From an uncultured Pseudovibrio sp. (GTDB lineage: Bacteria; Pseudomonadota; Alphaproteobacteria; Rhizobiales; Stappiaceae): a stretch of DNA of 64,000 bases. Shown here one piece after another: positions 26,571 through 35,887 of this stretch; the stretch's first letter is position 1, and the number at the start of each line of letters is the position of its first letter. The position numbers and the translations under genes were made by a program. The notes under the pieces were generated by a model that saw nothing but the letters and a program-made list of their open reading frames with translations, ran no database searches and had not been told where the DNA came from. The DNA is taken from contig CANMBS010000005.1 in assembly GCA_947496145.1 (NCBI GenBank), positions 62,001 to 126,000 on the forward strand, in the 5' to 3' direction.

Positions 26571-26594
26571 ACCAAAGGTAATAAATCCTTTGGT
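26571..26594. promoter_or_regulatory. Inverted repeat in the copper ATPase leader
   Basis: ACCAAAGG (26571-26578) and CCTTTGGT (26587-26594) form a perfect 8-base inverted repeat with an 8-base AT-rich centre. It lies 29 bases before the ATPase start and just after a TTGACC -35-like hexamer near 26559. It is a plausible operator for a copper sensor or a leader hairpin; no CueR or CsoR gene is adjacent. Confidence 0.4.
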
Positions 26595-26622
26595 CTGAAC
26601 TCGGCAACCGAAGATAGCTCTG

Positions 26623-28848
26623 ATGAACGTACACCCAACTTCCACAGCCCAAACTGTCAAACTTGATATCACCGGAATGACATGTGCAGGTTGTGCATCT
26701 CGTCTGGAGAAAACTCTACAGGCAAAAGACGGCGTCGTGAAAGCCACCGTCAACTTTGCCCTTGAGTCTGCCGATGTGGAACACCTGCCAACCATCGCTG
26801 CAAATGATCTGGTCGATCTGGTCTCATCAGCCGGCTTTGAAGCCAGAGAGCGACGCGATGAGGCAGAGGCCGCGCAGAAGGCTCATGAGGAGCGCGAAGC
26901 ACAAAGCAACGCAGAAGAACGCAAAACCTTTCAACTTTTTGCGTTTTCAACGCTACTTGCGATTCCGCTTGTAATTCCAATGGTCTTGATGGTTTTTGGG
27001 GTTAAATTCGAGCTTTCCGGTCTGGTTCAGTTCGCACTTGCAACACCAATTCAGATTTTCGTAGGTGCCCGATTCTACAAGGGCGCATTTGCATCCCTGC
27101 ACCACGGCGGCGCAAACATGGATGTCCTCGTCTCACTGGGCACCTCTGCCGCTTATCTTTACAGCGTTTACAGCGTTTTCTTCGCTGCCGAAGCACACGC
27201 AGCGGACCTTTATTTTGAAGCCTCAGCCGTAATCCTCACGCTTATCCTGATGGGCAAGTATCTGGAAATACGTGCAAAACGCTCTACATCCGCAGCAGTC
27301 CGCTCCCTTATTGCCTTGCGCCCAACCACGGCCAATAAGATTGTTGGCGATAAGATCGTACCTGTCAGCATCTCCGATCTGCGCCTTGGTGATTACATAG
27401 TTGTCAAACCCGGCGAGCGCGTTCCAACCGATGGCGTGATTGAAGAAGGCGAAAGCGAGCTGGATGAATCTATGCTCACTGGTGAGAGCCTCCCTGTACA
27501 CAAAAACACAGGTGATCAGGTAACCGGTGGAACAATCAACGGTTCCGGTGCAATCTTTGTCCGCACTACAGCGCTTGGAGAATCAACACGGTTAGCCCAG
27601 ATTATCCGCCTTGTTGAAGGTGCACAGGCTTCCAAAGCGCCGCTGCAAAAATTAGTCGACAAAGTCGCCGCTATTTTTGTTCCCGTTATCGTGCTGATCG
27701 CAATCGCAACCTTTGCAGGCTGGATGATTTACTCAGGTAACATCACAGATGCAATCGGCGCTTCAGTCGCCGTCCTCGTCATCGCCTGCCCCTGCGCTCT
27801 CGGACTTGCTACCCCAACAGCACTTGTTGCAGGCACCGGCGCGGCTGCAAAAGCTGGCATACTTATCCGCGATATCGAAGCACTGGAACGCGCCCATAAA
27901 GTGGACACCATCCTCTTCGACAAAACCGGCACACTCACTGTTGGCAAGCCAGTTCTTACGGATGCTCAGGCATTTGACCGCAATGATGACCGCCTGCTCA
28001 CCATCGCAGCCAGCGTTCAGCTGGGCAGCGAGCATCCCCTCGCCAGCGCACTTATCCGCGCAGCTGAAGAGCGTAACCTTAAGCTTACCCGCCCACGCTC
28101 TGTCAAAGCTATCCCCGGTAAAGGCCTGGTTGCCGAGTTAACTGGCAAACAAGTGGCAATCGGTAATGCCGCCCTCATGGAAGAACTGGAAATCGTCCCC
28201 TCCATGATGGGTGATGGCCTTATTAAGACTTATGAATCTGATGGTAAAACCGCTGTAACCGTCACTTTGGGCGACCGCGCCATTGGCGTTCTGGCATTTG
28301 TTGATCAAGCTCGGGAGACCGCTGGCAAAGCTGTCGAAGCACTTAAAAAACAAGGCATTCGCACAGTTATGATCACTGGTGACACCGAAATTGCAGCAAA
28401 AAACATTGCAGATCAGGTCGGCGTTGATGAGTTTCAGGCCCGCGTTCAGCCAGAAGGCAAGAACCAGATCGTAAATGAGCTGCAAGAACAAGGGTATAAA
28501 GTAGCCATGGTCGGCGATGGCATCAACGATGCCCCTGCTCTGGCAGCAGCCGAACTGGGCATTGCAATGGGATCAGGCGCAGACGTTGCTCTGGAAACCG
28601 CCGGAGTTACTCTCATGCGCTCAGAGCCTAGAATGATCCCGGCGGCGCTGGATATTTCCAAGGCAACCCTCAGAAAAATAAGGCAAAACCTCTTCTGGGC
28701 ATTCATCTACAACGTCATTGGCATCCCACTTGCCGCACTCGGGTTACTCTCCCCGGTTATAGCGGGTGCTGCAATGGCTATGAGCTCCGTATCCGTTGTC
28801 ACCAATGCTATGTTGCTTCGGCGCTGGAAGCCGAAAAACATGGACTAA
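26623..28848 (+). CDS. copA: Cu(I)-exporting P1B-type ATPase, CopA type
   Basis: A 741-residue copper pump of the inner membrane. One N-terminal heavy-metal domain carries the CxxC at 21-24 (GMTCAGC). Eight membrane segments are expected, with CPC in VIACPCALGLATPTA, the phosphorylated Asp in DKTGTLTVGKP, LTGESLPV in the actuator domain, an HP motif in SEHPLASALI, and GDGINDAPAL. The last segment carries MSSVSVVTNAM, the Cu(I)-type signature of P1B-1 ATPases. The single metal domain is the common bacterial form. It is transcribed alone, with a terminator after the stop. Confidence 0.95.
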   Translation: MNVHPTSTAQTVKLDITGMTCAGCASRLEKTLQAKDGVVKATVNFALESADVEHLPTIAANDLVDLVSSAGFEARERRDEAEAAQKAHEEREAQSNAEERKTFQLFAFSTLLAIPLVIPMVLMVFGVKFELSGLVQFALATPIQIFVGARFYKGAFASLHHGGANMDVLVSLGTSAAYLYSVYSVFFAAEAHAADLYFEASAVILTLILMGKYLEIRAKRSTSAAVRSLIALRPTTANKIVGDKIVPVSISDLRLGDYIVVKPGERVPTDGVIEEGESELDESMLTGESLPVHKNTGDQVTGGTINGSGAIFVRTTALGESTRLAQIIRLVEGAQASKAPLQKLVDKVAAIFVPVIVLIAIATFAGWMIYSGNITDAIGASVAVLVIACPCALGLATPTALVAGTGAAAKAGILIRDIEALERAHKVDTILFDKTGTLTVGKPVLTDAQAFDRNDDRLLTIAASVQLGSEHPLASALIRAAEERNLKLTRPRSVKAIPGKGLVAELTGKQVAIGNAALMEELEIVPSMMGDGLIKTYESDGKTAVTVTLGDRAIGVLAFVDQARETAGKAVEALKKQGIRTVMITGDTEIAAKNIADQVGVDEFQARVQPEGKNQIVNELQEQGYKVAMVGDGINDAPALAAAELGIAMGSGADVALETAGVTLMRSEPRMIPAALDISKATLRKIRQNLFWAFIYNVIGIPLAALGLLSPVIAGAAMAMSSVSVVTNAMLLRRWKPKNMD

Positions 28849-28860
28849 ATCATGCCGATA

Positions 28861-28892
28861 CATCCCCCGATCAAAATTCAGGGGATGTTTTG
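28861..28892 (+). terminator. Rho-independent terminator after the copper ATPase gene
   Basis: CATCCCC (28861-28867) and GGGGATG (28881-28887) form a seven-pair stem with a 13-base loop, followed by TTTTG. Confidence 0.7.
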
Positions 28893-28969
28893 TATTCAGA
28901 AAACGCTCGTAGTTTTGAGTTAAAGATCCAATACCAGCAAGCAATTGCAAGTTTAAGGGATAATGCGAA

Positions 28970-29716
28970 ATGAATGGTCAGCGTCGCCGCTATCAGGAAG
29001 TAGCTGAAGACCTGCGCACAGAACTCAGCAATGGCACCTTCAAAGTTGGCGACCGACTGCGCCCGGAGCGACAAATCGCCGAAGAAATGAATGTAAGTCG
29101 CTCCCTTCTGCGCGAAGCTATGATCATGCTGGAGATTGAAGGTCTGATTGATGTGCGAAAAGGATCAGGCACTTACATTATGCGCCTGCCCGTGAGCGAT
29201 CAGCCAGAAAACAAACCGGACCTCGAAGACATCGGCCCCTTCGAATTGCTTCAGGCCCGCCAGCTGATTGAAAGCAACGTAGCAGCTTTCGCCGCTTCCA
29301 TGGTCACCAAAGCAGACATACTGCGCATGCGCGATGCTTTAGATAAAGAACGTCAAGACTTGGCCAGTGGCAAAGACGGATATGACGCGGACGAGGAATT
29401 CCACCTTCTTATAGCCGAAGCCACACAAAACTCAGTACTTGCCGATATCGTCAAAAACGTTTGGCAACAACGCACCCGCTCAAAAATGTGGGATAAGCTG
29501 CACGAGAGAATTCTTGATACAACCTACCGCAAGGAATGGCTGACAGATCATCGGGAGATTATGGAAGCACTTCAGCGTCGAGACCCGATGGCTGCAAGGC
29601 AGGCTATGTGGCAACATCTTGAAAACGTGAAGAAACGCCTTCTGGAGCTTTCCGACGTAGACGACCCCGCATTTGATGCCTACCTGTTTCAGCAGGACCC
29701 GCTTACACCCGCCTGA
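28970..29716 (+). CDS. GntR-family regulator, FCD (FadR) subfamily
   Basis: A 248-residue regulator. The winged helix (about 5-72) includes LRPERQIAEEMNVSRSLLREAMIMLEIEGLI and KGSGTYIM. A helical FCD ligand domain follows, with likely metal ligands in the DEEFHLLI segment and in TDHREIMEAL. ExuR/UxuR- and LldR-type FCD regulators control sugar-acid or organic-acid catabolism, but no such genes are adjacent. Confidence 0.9.
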   Translation: MNGQRRRYQEVAEDLRTELSNGTFKVGDRLRPERQIAEEMNVSRSLLREAMIMLEIEGLIDVRKGSGTYIMRLPVSDQPENKPDLEDIGPFELLQARQLIESNVAAFAASMVTKADILRMRDALDKERQDLASGKDGYDADEEFHLLIAEATQNSVLADIVKNVWQQRTRSKMWDKLHERILDTTYRKEWLTDHREIMEALQRRDPMAARQAMWQHLENVKKRLLELSDVDDPAFDAYLFQQDPLTPA

Positions 29717-29911
29717 GGTGCAACAAACCTCAATATCACACCAATGACAAGATTATCGCCAGATGGGGATTACACTCAGAATAATCCCTTGCAGGATCAT
29801 TTGTGCTCTTTACACCGATATGCGTTCGCGAGATGCTAACTACGTAAAAGCAACAGGAGCGGGAGACATAGATCTTGCGCTTTCACACCGCGCACAGGGT
29901 GGTCTGCAATC

Positions 29912-31465
29912 ATGCACGAGATCGAGCTCAAACTTGCTGTAGATGAAGTCACACTAACCCAGTTATCTCAGGCTGAACCACCCGAGGGTTTCACAGTTAG
30001 CGAGCAGGCGACAAAGCACCTTCGATCCGTTTATTATGACACGCCAGACCACTCCCTCAAAAACGCACATATCACTTTACGCACTCGCCATAACGGCAAC
30101 GAATGGCTGCAAACCATCAAGCAAGGCCGCTGCATGCAGTCCGGCCTCTCCAAGAGGATTGAGCTGGAACTACCTACGAAAAGCATCGATCCAGACCTCT
30201 CTATAATCTCAGATAGTGATATCAGGCAGCACCTCACATCCCTACTGGAGGATCAAGAGCTTAGCATTATTTTTGAAACCGTAATCAACCGCCAGCAGGC
30301 TTGTTATACAGACGCAGTTGGTGCGAGGATTGAAGTTGCCATGGACTCAGGTGCGGCAAAAACCGATGCAAGCGAACACCCAATCCACGAAGTAGAGCTG
30401 GAACTCCTCGAAGGCCCTGTCGAAAGCCTGTACAAACTGGCTGGTGCGTTGATGAAAGATCGCCCTATCCTGTTTTCCAATAGCAACAAATCAGGCATAG
30501 GCTATCGCCTGGCAAGTGGAGAGCCCCCAGAACCTCAGGTAGACGCTTTACATGCAGATGCTATTGAGTTGTCACCTCAAGAGGACGCTGGCTCGGCTTT
30601 TCAGAAGATTCTGGCTGAATGCCTCAATCAGATCATTACAAATCGCACCTGCATTTTGCAGCAAGGCACCTCTGAAGGCCCGCATCAGCTGCGTGTCGGC
30701 TTGCGCCGCTTGAGAAGCTCATTCAACATTTACAAAAAAGCCTTTCCTGACAATGCGATAATCAATGAGCTGGATACCGCTGCAAAGCAGTTGGCAACCA
30801 CGGCAGGCAACCAGCGCGATATTGATGTACTTGTCGAGGACATCATCACACCAGTTATCCCGCTTCTGCCAGACACCCACTCTGTTGAACCGCTGTTTGA
30901 AGCCATCAATCTGGCACATGTAGAAGCACAGGTGGAACTGCGGCAGGCTTTGGTTGATCCTCAGCTCAACACCTTCCTGTTGCAACTCGGCGAACTATCT
31001 CAAAGCGACGCATGGAAGGAAAACTTGGGCGTCCTGCAAGCAGACCAGCTAAACCTGCCAATTGAAGAGTTTGCACAAAACGCACTCGCCAAACGCTGGA
31101 AAGCCTGCGAAAAACGTGCACAGGACCTGCAAGACCTCACAGTTGAGCAACGCCATGAGCTGCGTAAATCACTCAAAAAAATGCGTTACACCGTTGAGTT
31201 CTTCAGCCCTCTTTACGCACCTGAGGAGCTGCGTCTCTTCCTTAAATGCCTTAAGCGCCTGCAAAATACCTTCGGCTATCTCAATGATGTTGCTATGGCG
31301 GAACGACTTGTTTCTATGAAGCTTCCGCAATCCACGCAAAACAACGAAGTTTCAACGGTCATTGGGTTTATCGCAGGATGGCATCAGGCCCGCGCAGATA
31401 ATGCCTGGCTGCAAGCTCAGGAACGTTGGAACGCAGCAACGCAAGCCCCAAGATACTGGCTCTGA
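29912..31465 (+). CDS. CYTH and CHAD domain protein
   Basis: A 517-residue protein. The N-terminal CYTH domain (1 to about 205) begins with the ExExK triad in EIELKL and has the tunnel-lining basic and acidic strands such as LRTRHNG and KRIELELP. CYTH enzymes hydrolyse inorganic triphosphate, as in E. coli YgiF. The C-terminal CHAD helical domain (about 225-505) has conserved histidines and arginines in HQLRVGLRRLRS and RHELRKSLKKMRY, and CHAD binds polyphosphate. It is transcribed alone and converges with phnF. Confidence 0.9.
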   Translation: MHEIELKLAVDEVTLTQLSQAEPPEGFTVSEQATKHLRSVYYDTPDHSLKNAHITLRTRHNGNEWLQTIKQGRCMQSGLSKRIELELPTKSIDPDLSIISDSDIRQHLTSLLEDQELSIIFETVINRQQACYTDAVGARIEVAMDSGAAKTDASEHPIHEVELELLEGPVESLYKLAGALMKDRPILFSNSNKSGIGYRLASGEPPEPQVDALHADAIELSPQEDAGSAFQKILAECLNQIITNRTCILQQGTSEGPHQLRVGLRRLRSSFNIYKKAFPDNAIINELDTAAKQLATTAGNQRDIDVLVEDIITPVIPLLPDTHSVEPLFEAINLAHVEAQVELRQALVDPQLNTFLLQLGELSQSDAWKENLGVLQADQLNLPIEEFAQNALAKRWKACEKRAQDLQDLTVEQRHELRKSLKKMRYTVEFFSPLYAPEELRLFLKCLKRLQNTFGYLNDVAMAERLVSMKLPQSTQNNEVSTVIGFIAGWHQARADNAWLQAQERWNAATQAPRYWL

Positions 31466-31471
31466 TAGATA

Positions 31472-32245
31472 TTAGTCATTTCTTACAGTAAGATGCATGC
31501 GTCCACCGACCACGTAAGTACGGGCAGTCTGAATAGGGGTACCGTCGCCAATAACATTGACCGATTCCAGCACGAGCACCGGAGAACCCTCTGAGATTTT
31601 AAGGCGCTCCGCAATCTCAGTAGAACACAGCGCCGCTGTAATTCGTGTCTCTTTGCGCCGATACTCACCAAAACCATAGGCCTCCATGATCTTGGTAAAC
31701 GAACCCGTCCGTTCAATGTCTTTACGCAGATTTGGAAAACGAGACGTCTCAAACCAACTCGGCCCCGTCATAATCGGCGCACCATCCGCATAACTAACGG
31801 ATTCGCATCTATACAGCAAAGTGCCTGGCGGAACTCCCAGCATCTCTGCAGCAAACGCATCTGCCTCCACCTCTGAAACACTATAGATATCCCCATAAAC
31901 TTCCTGTGCCTGACCAGACAAGTTCTCAGTAAAGCGCGTGCGCGGACCAATCGGATAAGCCAGAGAAGTCTTGGCAATAAACGTTCCACGCCCCTGATCT
32001 GAACGCAAAACACCCTCAGCAATAAGAGTTGAAAGAGCTCGCCGCACAGTGTGCCTGTTCACATCAAAGCTCTGAGCAAGCTCCTGTTCCGTCGGTATTT
32101 TTTGCCCCTCAGCCACATCCGCGCGTGAAAACTCTGTGCGCAGTGCTTCTGCAATTTGCTTCCACATGGCGACACCTGCACGGCGCTCAATAGGAGAAAA
32201 TTCAAATTTCATCGAACTCGTCATGTCTTCGTCATGAAACATCAC
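31472..32245 (-). CDS. phnF: PhnF, GntR/UTRA-family repressor of phosphonate genes
   Basis: A 257-residue GntR regulator of the HutC/UTRA subfamily. The winged helix covers about 25-90 (KIPTEQELAQSFDVNRHTVRRALSTL, then GRGTFIA), and the UTRA ligand domain follows. It is divergent from phnG, and a perfect palindrome lies 23 bases beyond its start, which fits repression of both directions. In-frame ATGs at 32224 and 32212 are possible alternative starts; none has a clear ribosome site. Confidence 0.88.
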   Translation of the reverse strand: MMFHDEDMTSSMKFEFSPIERRAGVAMWKQIAEALRTEFSRADVAEGQKIPTEQELAQSFDVNRHTVRRALSTLIAEGVLRSDQGRGTFIAKTSLAYPIGPRTRFTENLSGQAQEVYGDIYSVSEVEADAFAAEMLGVPPGTLLYRCESVSYADGAPIMTGPSWFETSRFPNLRKDIERTGSFTKIMEAYGFGEYRRKETRITAALCSTEIAERLKISEGSPVLVLESVNVIGDGTPIQTARTYVVGGRMHLTVRND

Positions 32246-32268
32246 TAATCATTTGGCGAGTAAAAAAT

Positions 32269-32288
32269 TTGTCTATACAACTAGACAA
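32269..32288. promoter_or_regulatory. Probable PhnF operator
   Basis: TTGTCTA (32269-32275) and TAGACAA (32282-32288) with a 6-base spacer, a perfect inverted repeat in the phnF-phnG divergent region. The core resembles the TGTCTAGAC-type operators of GntR/HutC regulators. Confidence 0.65.
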
Positions 32289-32344
32289 TTATAGTTCTAG
32301 GTTAGCAACCACATTCAGACAAATGCAAGCGTAAAGGGGCTGAA

Positions 32345-32815
32345 ATGACGGCAAGTTCGCTCAAAGAGCATTCACCCGAAGTTACAGCTAGGCAAAGCGC
32401 CATGAGCATTCTCACAAAGGCCCCCCCGCAGGACCTCGCAGTAGCTTGGGCAAACTTAAGTTACGAGCCAGAACACACGGTCATTCGTCCGGCAGAAACC
32501 GGATTGGTTATGGTTCGTGGACGTACAGGCGGCACCGGTGCACCGTTCAACATGTGCGAAGCAACTATCACACGCTGCGTTATCGCACTGGAAGATGGCA
32601 CGACTGGCTTCGGGCAGGCCCTTGGACGCGACAAGCAAAAGGTTCTGCGAGCAGCATTGGTTGACGCGCTGTGGCAGCAGCCAGAACACCGCAGTACAAT
32701 TGAAGAAAAAATCCTGCAACCTCTCGCAGACCTTCAAGAGCAAGCTGAAAGCAAAACCCGCGCAGAAGTCGCAGCGACAAAGGTGGACTTCTTCACCATG
32801 GTGAGGGGGGAATAA
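32345..32815 (+). CDS. phnG: PhnG, C-P lyase core complex subunit
   Basis: A 156-residue protein matching PhnG. The family segment RPAETGLVMVRGRTGGTGAPFNMCEATITRC lies in the middle and the later segment GQALGRDKQ follows. In E. coli PhnG forms the PhnGHIJ core with PhnH and PhnI and joins methylphosphonate to ATP ribose. Its TAA is followed directly by the phnH ATG. Confidence 0.95.
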   Translation: MTASSLKEHSPEVTARQSAMSILTKAPPQDLAVAWANLSYEPEHTVIRPAETGLVMVRGRTGGTGAPFNMCEATITRCVIALEDGTTGFGQALGRDKQKVLRAALVDALWQQPEHRSTIEEKILQPLADLQEQAESKTRAEVAATKVDFFTMVRGE

Positions 32816-33448
32816 ATGAGCACCCAAGCAACAGCTTCAATCTTCGCCAGAGCGCCTGCCCCCGGCTTTTCTGATCCCGTCCACAATGCACAGTCTGTTT
32901 TCCGAGCTGCGATGAATGCAATGGCTCAACCCGGCACAATCCAGCAACTCAGCGACCTTGCACTCACACCACCTGCACCATTGTCAGTCTCAGCGACGGC
33001 CCTTGTCCTAACTCTTTGCGATTATGATACGCCACTGTGGCTAGACGCGGATCTGGCTGCAAATGACGTGGTCAAAAACTATATTCGCTTCCATACCGCA
33101 GCCCCATTTGTTGAAAGCCCAGCGGAAGCCAGTTTCGCACTGGTCGCAAACACAAAGCGCCTTCCTGCCATCGCAAGTTTTGCAGCTGGCACCAGCGAGT
33201 ACCCAGACCGCTCAACCACCATCATTCTCATGGTCGAAGACTTGAAAACCGGACAAGGCGTTACTTTGCAAGGACCCGGTATCAAAACAGAAAAGCAATT
33301 CAGTGTTTCCCCGACACCACCAGTATTCTGGCAGCAAATGCAAGACAACAGCAGGCTCTTCCCTCTGGGGGTAGACGTAATCTTTGCATCAGACCATCAG
33401 CTTGCGGGCATCCCGCGTTCCTCTCAAATTTCAGGCTTGGAGGCTTAA
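32816..33448 (+). CDS. phnH: PhnH, C-P lyase core complex subunit
   Basis: A 210-residue PhnH homologue. Recognisable segments are PGFSDPVHNAQSVFRAAMNAMAQPGT near the N-terminus and LQGPGI near residue 150. PhnH is part of the PhnGHIJ core and resembles a PLP-enzyme fold without the cofactor lysine. It starts with no gap after phnG and lies 3 bases before phnI. Confidence 0.95.
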   Translation: MSTQATASIFARAPAPGFSDPVHNAQSVFRAAMNAMAQPGTIQQLSDLALTPPAPLSVSATALVLTLCDYDTPLWLDADLAANDVVKNYIRFHTAAPFVESPAEASFALVANTKRLPAIASFAAGTSEYPDRSTTIILMVEDLKTGQGVTLQGPGIKTEKQFSVSPTPPVFWQQMQDNSRLFPLGVDVIFASDHQLAGIPRSSQISGLEA

Positions 33449-33451
33449 CCC

Positions 33452-34567
33452 ATGTATGTTGCTGTGAAAGGTGGCGAGAAAGCCATTCGAAACGCTCACA
33501 AGCTCATGGCCCGTGATCGCCGCGGTGACACCAACGTACCCTCCCTGAGCCTCAAGCAAATCTCAGAGCAGCTTTATTTATCTGTCTCCCGTGTCATGGC
33601 AGAAGGCTCTCTGTACGACGTTGAACTCGCAGCTCTCGGCATCAAGCAATCTCGCGGTGATCTCATTGAAGCCGCCTTCCTGATGCGTGCCTACAGAACT
33701 ACCTTGCCCCGCTTCGGTTACTCCAAGCCAATCGACACGGCGAAGATGCTGATCCGCCGCCGAATTTCTGCAACCTACAAGGATCTCCCGGGCGGACAGT
33801 TGCTTGGCCCGACCTTTGATTACACCCAGCGACTGCTAGACTTTAAGCTTGCCGCAGATGGCGAAGCACCAGCGCCTGAGACACAGGAATTCGAAAAAGA
33901 AGAAGTGATGCCTCGTGTTACAGATCTTCTCAATGATGAAGGACTGATCGAACAGGACGCACCTATCGCCCCGGATGCTCCTGTTGGCGACCTGACCCGT
34001 GAGCCTCTCACCTTCCCCGCAGAACGAGACCTGCGTTTGCAAAACCTTGCTCGCGGCGACGAAGGCTTTCTGCTGGCTCTTGGCTATTCCACCCAACGTG
34101 GTTTCGGCAGAACCCACCCGTTCGCAGGAGAAATCCGTCTTGGTGAAGTTGAGGTGGACTTCTTCATGGAAGAACTCGGCTTCGAGGTGCCATTGGGTAC
34201 GATGACAGTCACCGAATGCCAGATGATCAACCAGTTCAAGGGCTCTGCATCCGCACCACCCCAATTTACACGCGGCTACGGTCTCGTTCCCGGTCAGGGC
34301 GAGCGCAAAGTCATGGCTATGGCATTAGTAGATCGGTCCTTGCGAGCTGAAGAACTGGGCGAAGAAATCGACTCCCCAACACAGGATCAGGAATTCGTCC
34401 TCTCTCATTCAGACAACGTACAGGCTACAGGCTTCGTTGAGCACCTCAAACTGCCTCACTATGTCGACTTCCAGTCGGAACTGGAGCTGATCCGCAAAGT
34501 CCGTAAGGAATGGCAGGAGAAACGGAACGCAGCTGAACAGGAACTCGTTGCGGAGGCAGCACAATGA
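33452..34567 (+). CDS. phnI: PhnI, C-P lyase core complex subunit (nucleosidase/phosphonylation step)
   Basis: A 371-residue PhnI homologue beginning MYVAVKGGEKAIRNAH. Conserved segments include RGYGLVPGQGERKVMAMALVDRSL and, near the C-terminus, VLSHSDNVQATGFVEHLKLPHYVDFQSEL. PhnI with PhnG, H and L displaces adenine from ATP to give the ribosyl triphosphate-phosphonate. It overlaps phnJ by 4 bases (ATGA), indicating coupled translation. Confidence 0.95.
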   Translation: MYVAVKGGEKAIRNAHKLMARDRRGDTNVPSLSLKQISEQLYLSVSRVMAEGSLYDVELAALGIKQSRGDLIEAAFLMRAYRTTLPRFGYSKPIDTAKMLIRRRISATYKDLPGGQLLGPTFDYTQRLLDFKLAADGEAPAPETQEFEKEEVMPRVTDLLNDEGLIEQDAPIAPDAPVGDLTREPLTFPAERDLRLQNLARGDEGFLLALGYSTQRGFGRTHPFAGEIRLGEVEVDFFMEELGFEVPLGTMTVTECQMINQFKGSASAPPQFTRGYGLVPGQGERKVMAMALVDRSLRAEELGEEIDSPTQDQEFVLSHSDNVQATGFVEHLKLPHYVDFQSELELIRKVRKEWQEKRNAAEQELVAEAAQ

Positions 34568-35487
34568 CCAACCTCATTGAAGCACAAGACATCTCCGGCG
34601 AGCACTACAACTTCGCTTATCTGGATGAACAGACCAAGCGTATGATCCGCCGTGCAATTCTCAAAGGCATTGCAATCCCCGGTTACCAGGTTCCCTTCGC
34701 TGCACGCGAAATGCCAATGCCATACGGCTGGGGCACCGGCGGCGTGCAGGTCACAGCCGCAGTCATCGGCAAAGACGATTGCCTGAAGATGATCGATCAG
34801 GGCTCCGACGACACCACCAACGCTGTCGCCCTGCGCAACTTCTTCGTTGAGACCACAGGCGTTGGCACCACCACGAAGACAAAGGATGCCAGTATCATCC
34901 AGACCCGTCATCGCATCCCGGAAGAGACACTGACCAAGGATCAGGTGCTCGTCTATCAGGTCCCAATCCCAGAACCACTCCGCTTTCTGGAGCCGCGTGA
35001 AACCGAAACCCGCAAAATGCATGCGCTGGAAGAATACGGCCTCATGCACGTGAAGCTCTATGAAGACATCGCAAAGTTCGGACACATCGCAACAGCCTAC
35101 GCTTATCCGGTCATGGTTCAGGGTCGCTATGTGATGGACCCGTCCCCAACGCCAAAGTTCGACAATCCGAAGATGGATCAGATGGAAGCGCTCCAGCTGT
35201 TTGGAGCAGGTCGCGAAAAACGCATCTACGCCATCCCGCCACACACTAACGTGGTGAGCCTCGACTTTGAAGATCACCCATTCGAAGTCACTAAATTCGA
35301 GCAGCCCTGCGCTATTTGCGGAGCGGAAAATGTCTATCTGGACGAAGTCATTCTGGATAACGACGGCAATCGCATGTTTGTCTGCTCCGACAGTGACTTC
35401 TGTGAAGACCGCCGTGCAGCAGGTCATGTCGGGCTCCTGGGAACCAACCCGCTGGACGCAGACAAAACAACGGAAGAAGCAGAATGA
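34564..35487 (+). CDS. phnJ: PhnJ, radical SAM C-P lyase
   Basis: A 307-residue PhnJ, the enzyme that breaks the carbon-phosphorus bond by S-adenosylmethionine radical chemistry. The unusual cluster motif Cx2Cx21Cx5C is intact: C249, C252, C274 and C280 (E. coli C241, C244, C266, C272). The glycine segment YGWGTGGVQVT near residue 55 is conserved. It overlaps phnI by 4 bases, and its stop overlaps the start of the fosX-like gene by 4 bases. Confidence 0.97.
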   Translation: MTNLIEAQDISGEHYNFAYLDEQTKRMIRRAILKGIAIPGYQVPFAAREMPMPYGWGTGGVQVTAAVIGKDDCLKMIDQGSDDTTNAVALRNFFVETTGVGTTTKTKDASIIQTRHRIPEETLTKDQVLVYQVPIPEPLRFLEPRETETRKMHALEEYGLMHVKLYEDIAKFGHIATAYAYPVMVQGRYVMDPSPTPKFDNPKMDQMEALQLFGAGREKRIYAIPPHTNVVSLDFEDHPFEVTKFEQPCAICGAENVYLDEVILDNDGNRMFVCSDSDFCEDRRAAGHVGLLGTNPLDADKTTEEAE

Positions 35488-35887
35488 TCCAGGGCCTCAG
35501 TCACATCACTTTTATCACAAGCGACCTTAAGCGCATGTCCCGGCTTATTTGTGAGGTTTTGGGCGGAAAGGAAATCTACTCCAGTGGAGATGATACTTTT
35601 CTCTTTCAAAAGAGATTTTCTTCGATCTGGAAGGTCTCTGGATAGCCGCGATGGAAGGAGCCCCTCTCCCAACCCGGACCTACAATCATATCGCGCTAAA
35701 AGTCGATGACAACGATATTGAGACATATCACGAAAAGATCACAGCCTTTGGCTTCGAAGTTCTGCCCGGACGCCCAAGAGTGCAAGGTGAAGGACAATCT
35801 CTCTATTTCTATGACCACGACAATCATCTTTTTGAGCTGCATTCCAGCACGCTAGAGCAAAGGCTTCACCGCTATGCTAACAACTGA
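35484..35887 (+). pseudogene. FosX-like glyoxalase-fold gene, broken by one frameshift
   Basis: A vicinal-oxygen-chelate protein of the FosX (fosfomycin epoxide hydrolase) type is recognisable in two frames. The first 45 or so codons (MIQGLSHITFITSDLKR to TFLFQKR) are in the phnJ-coupled frame. Beyond the T-run at about 35611-35620 the homologous sequence continues in another frame (LEGLWIAAMEGAP, TYNHIALKV, SLYFYDHDNHLFELHS) to the stop at 35887. One missing T restores the full protein. Metal ligands H7, the His in YNHIAL and the Glu in FELHS are all present, so the break is recent or a sequencing error. The end overlaps phnK by 14 bases. Confidence 0.85.

Noticed and set aside
34459-35427. 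A 322-codon minus-strand frame across phnI and phnJ
   Set aside because: It is antisense to an intact phnJ with all four cluster cysteines; the Cys- and His-rich look of the frame comes from the complement.
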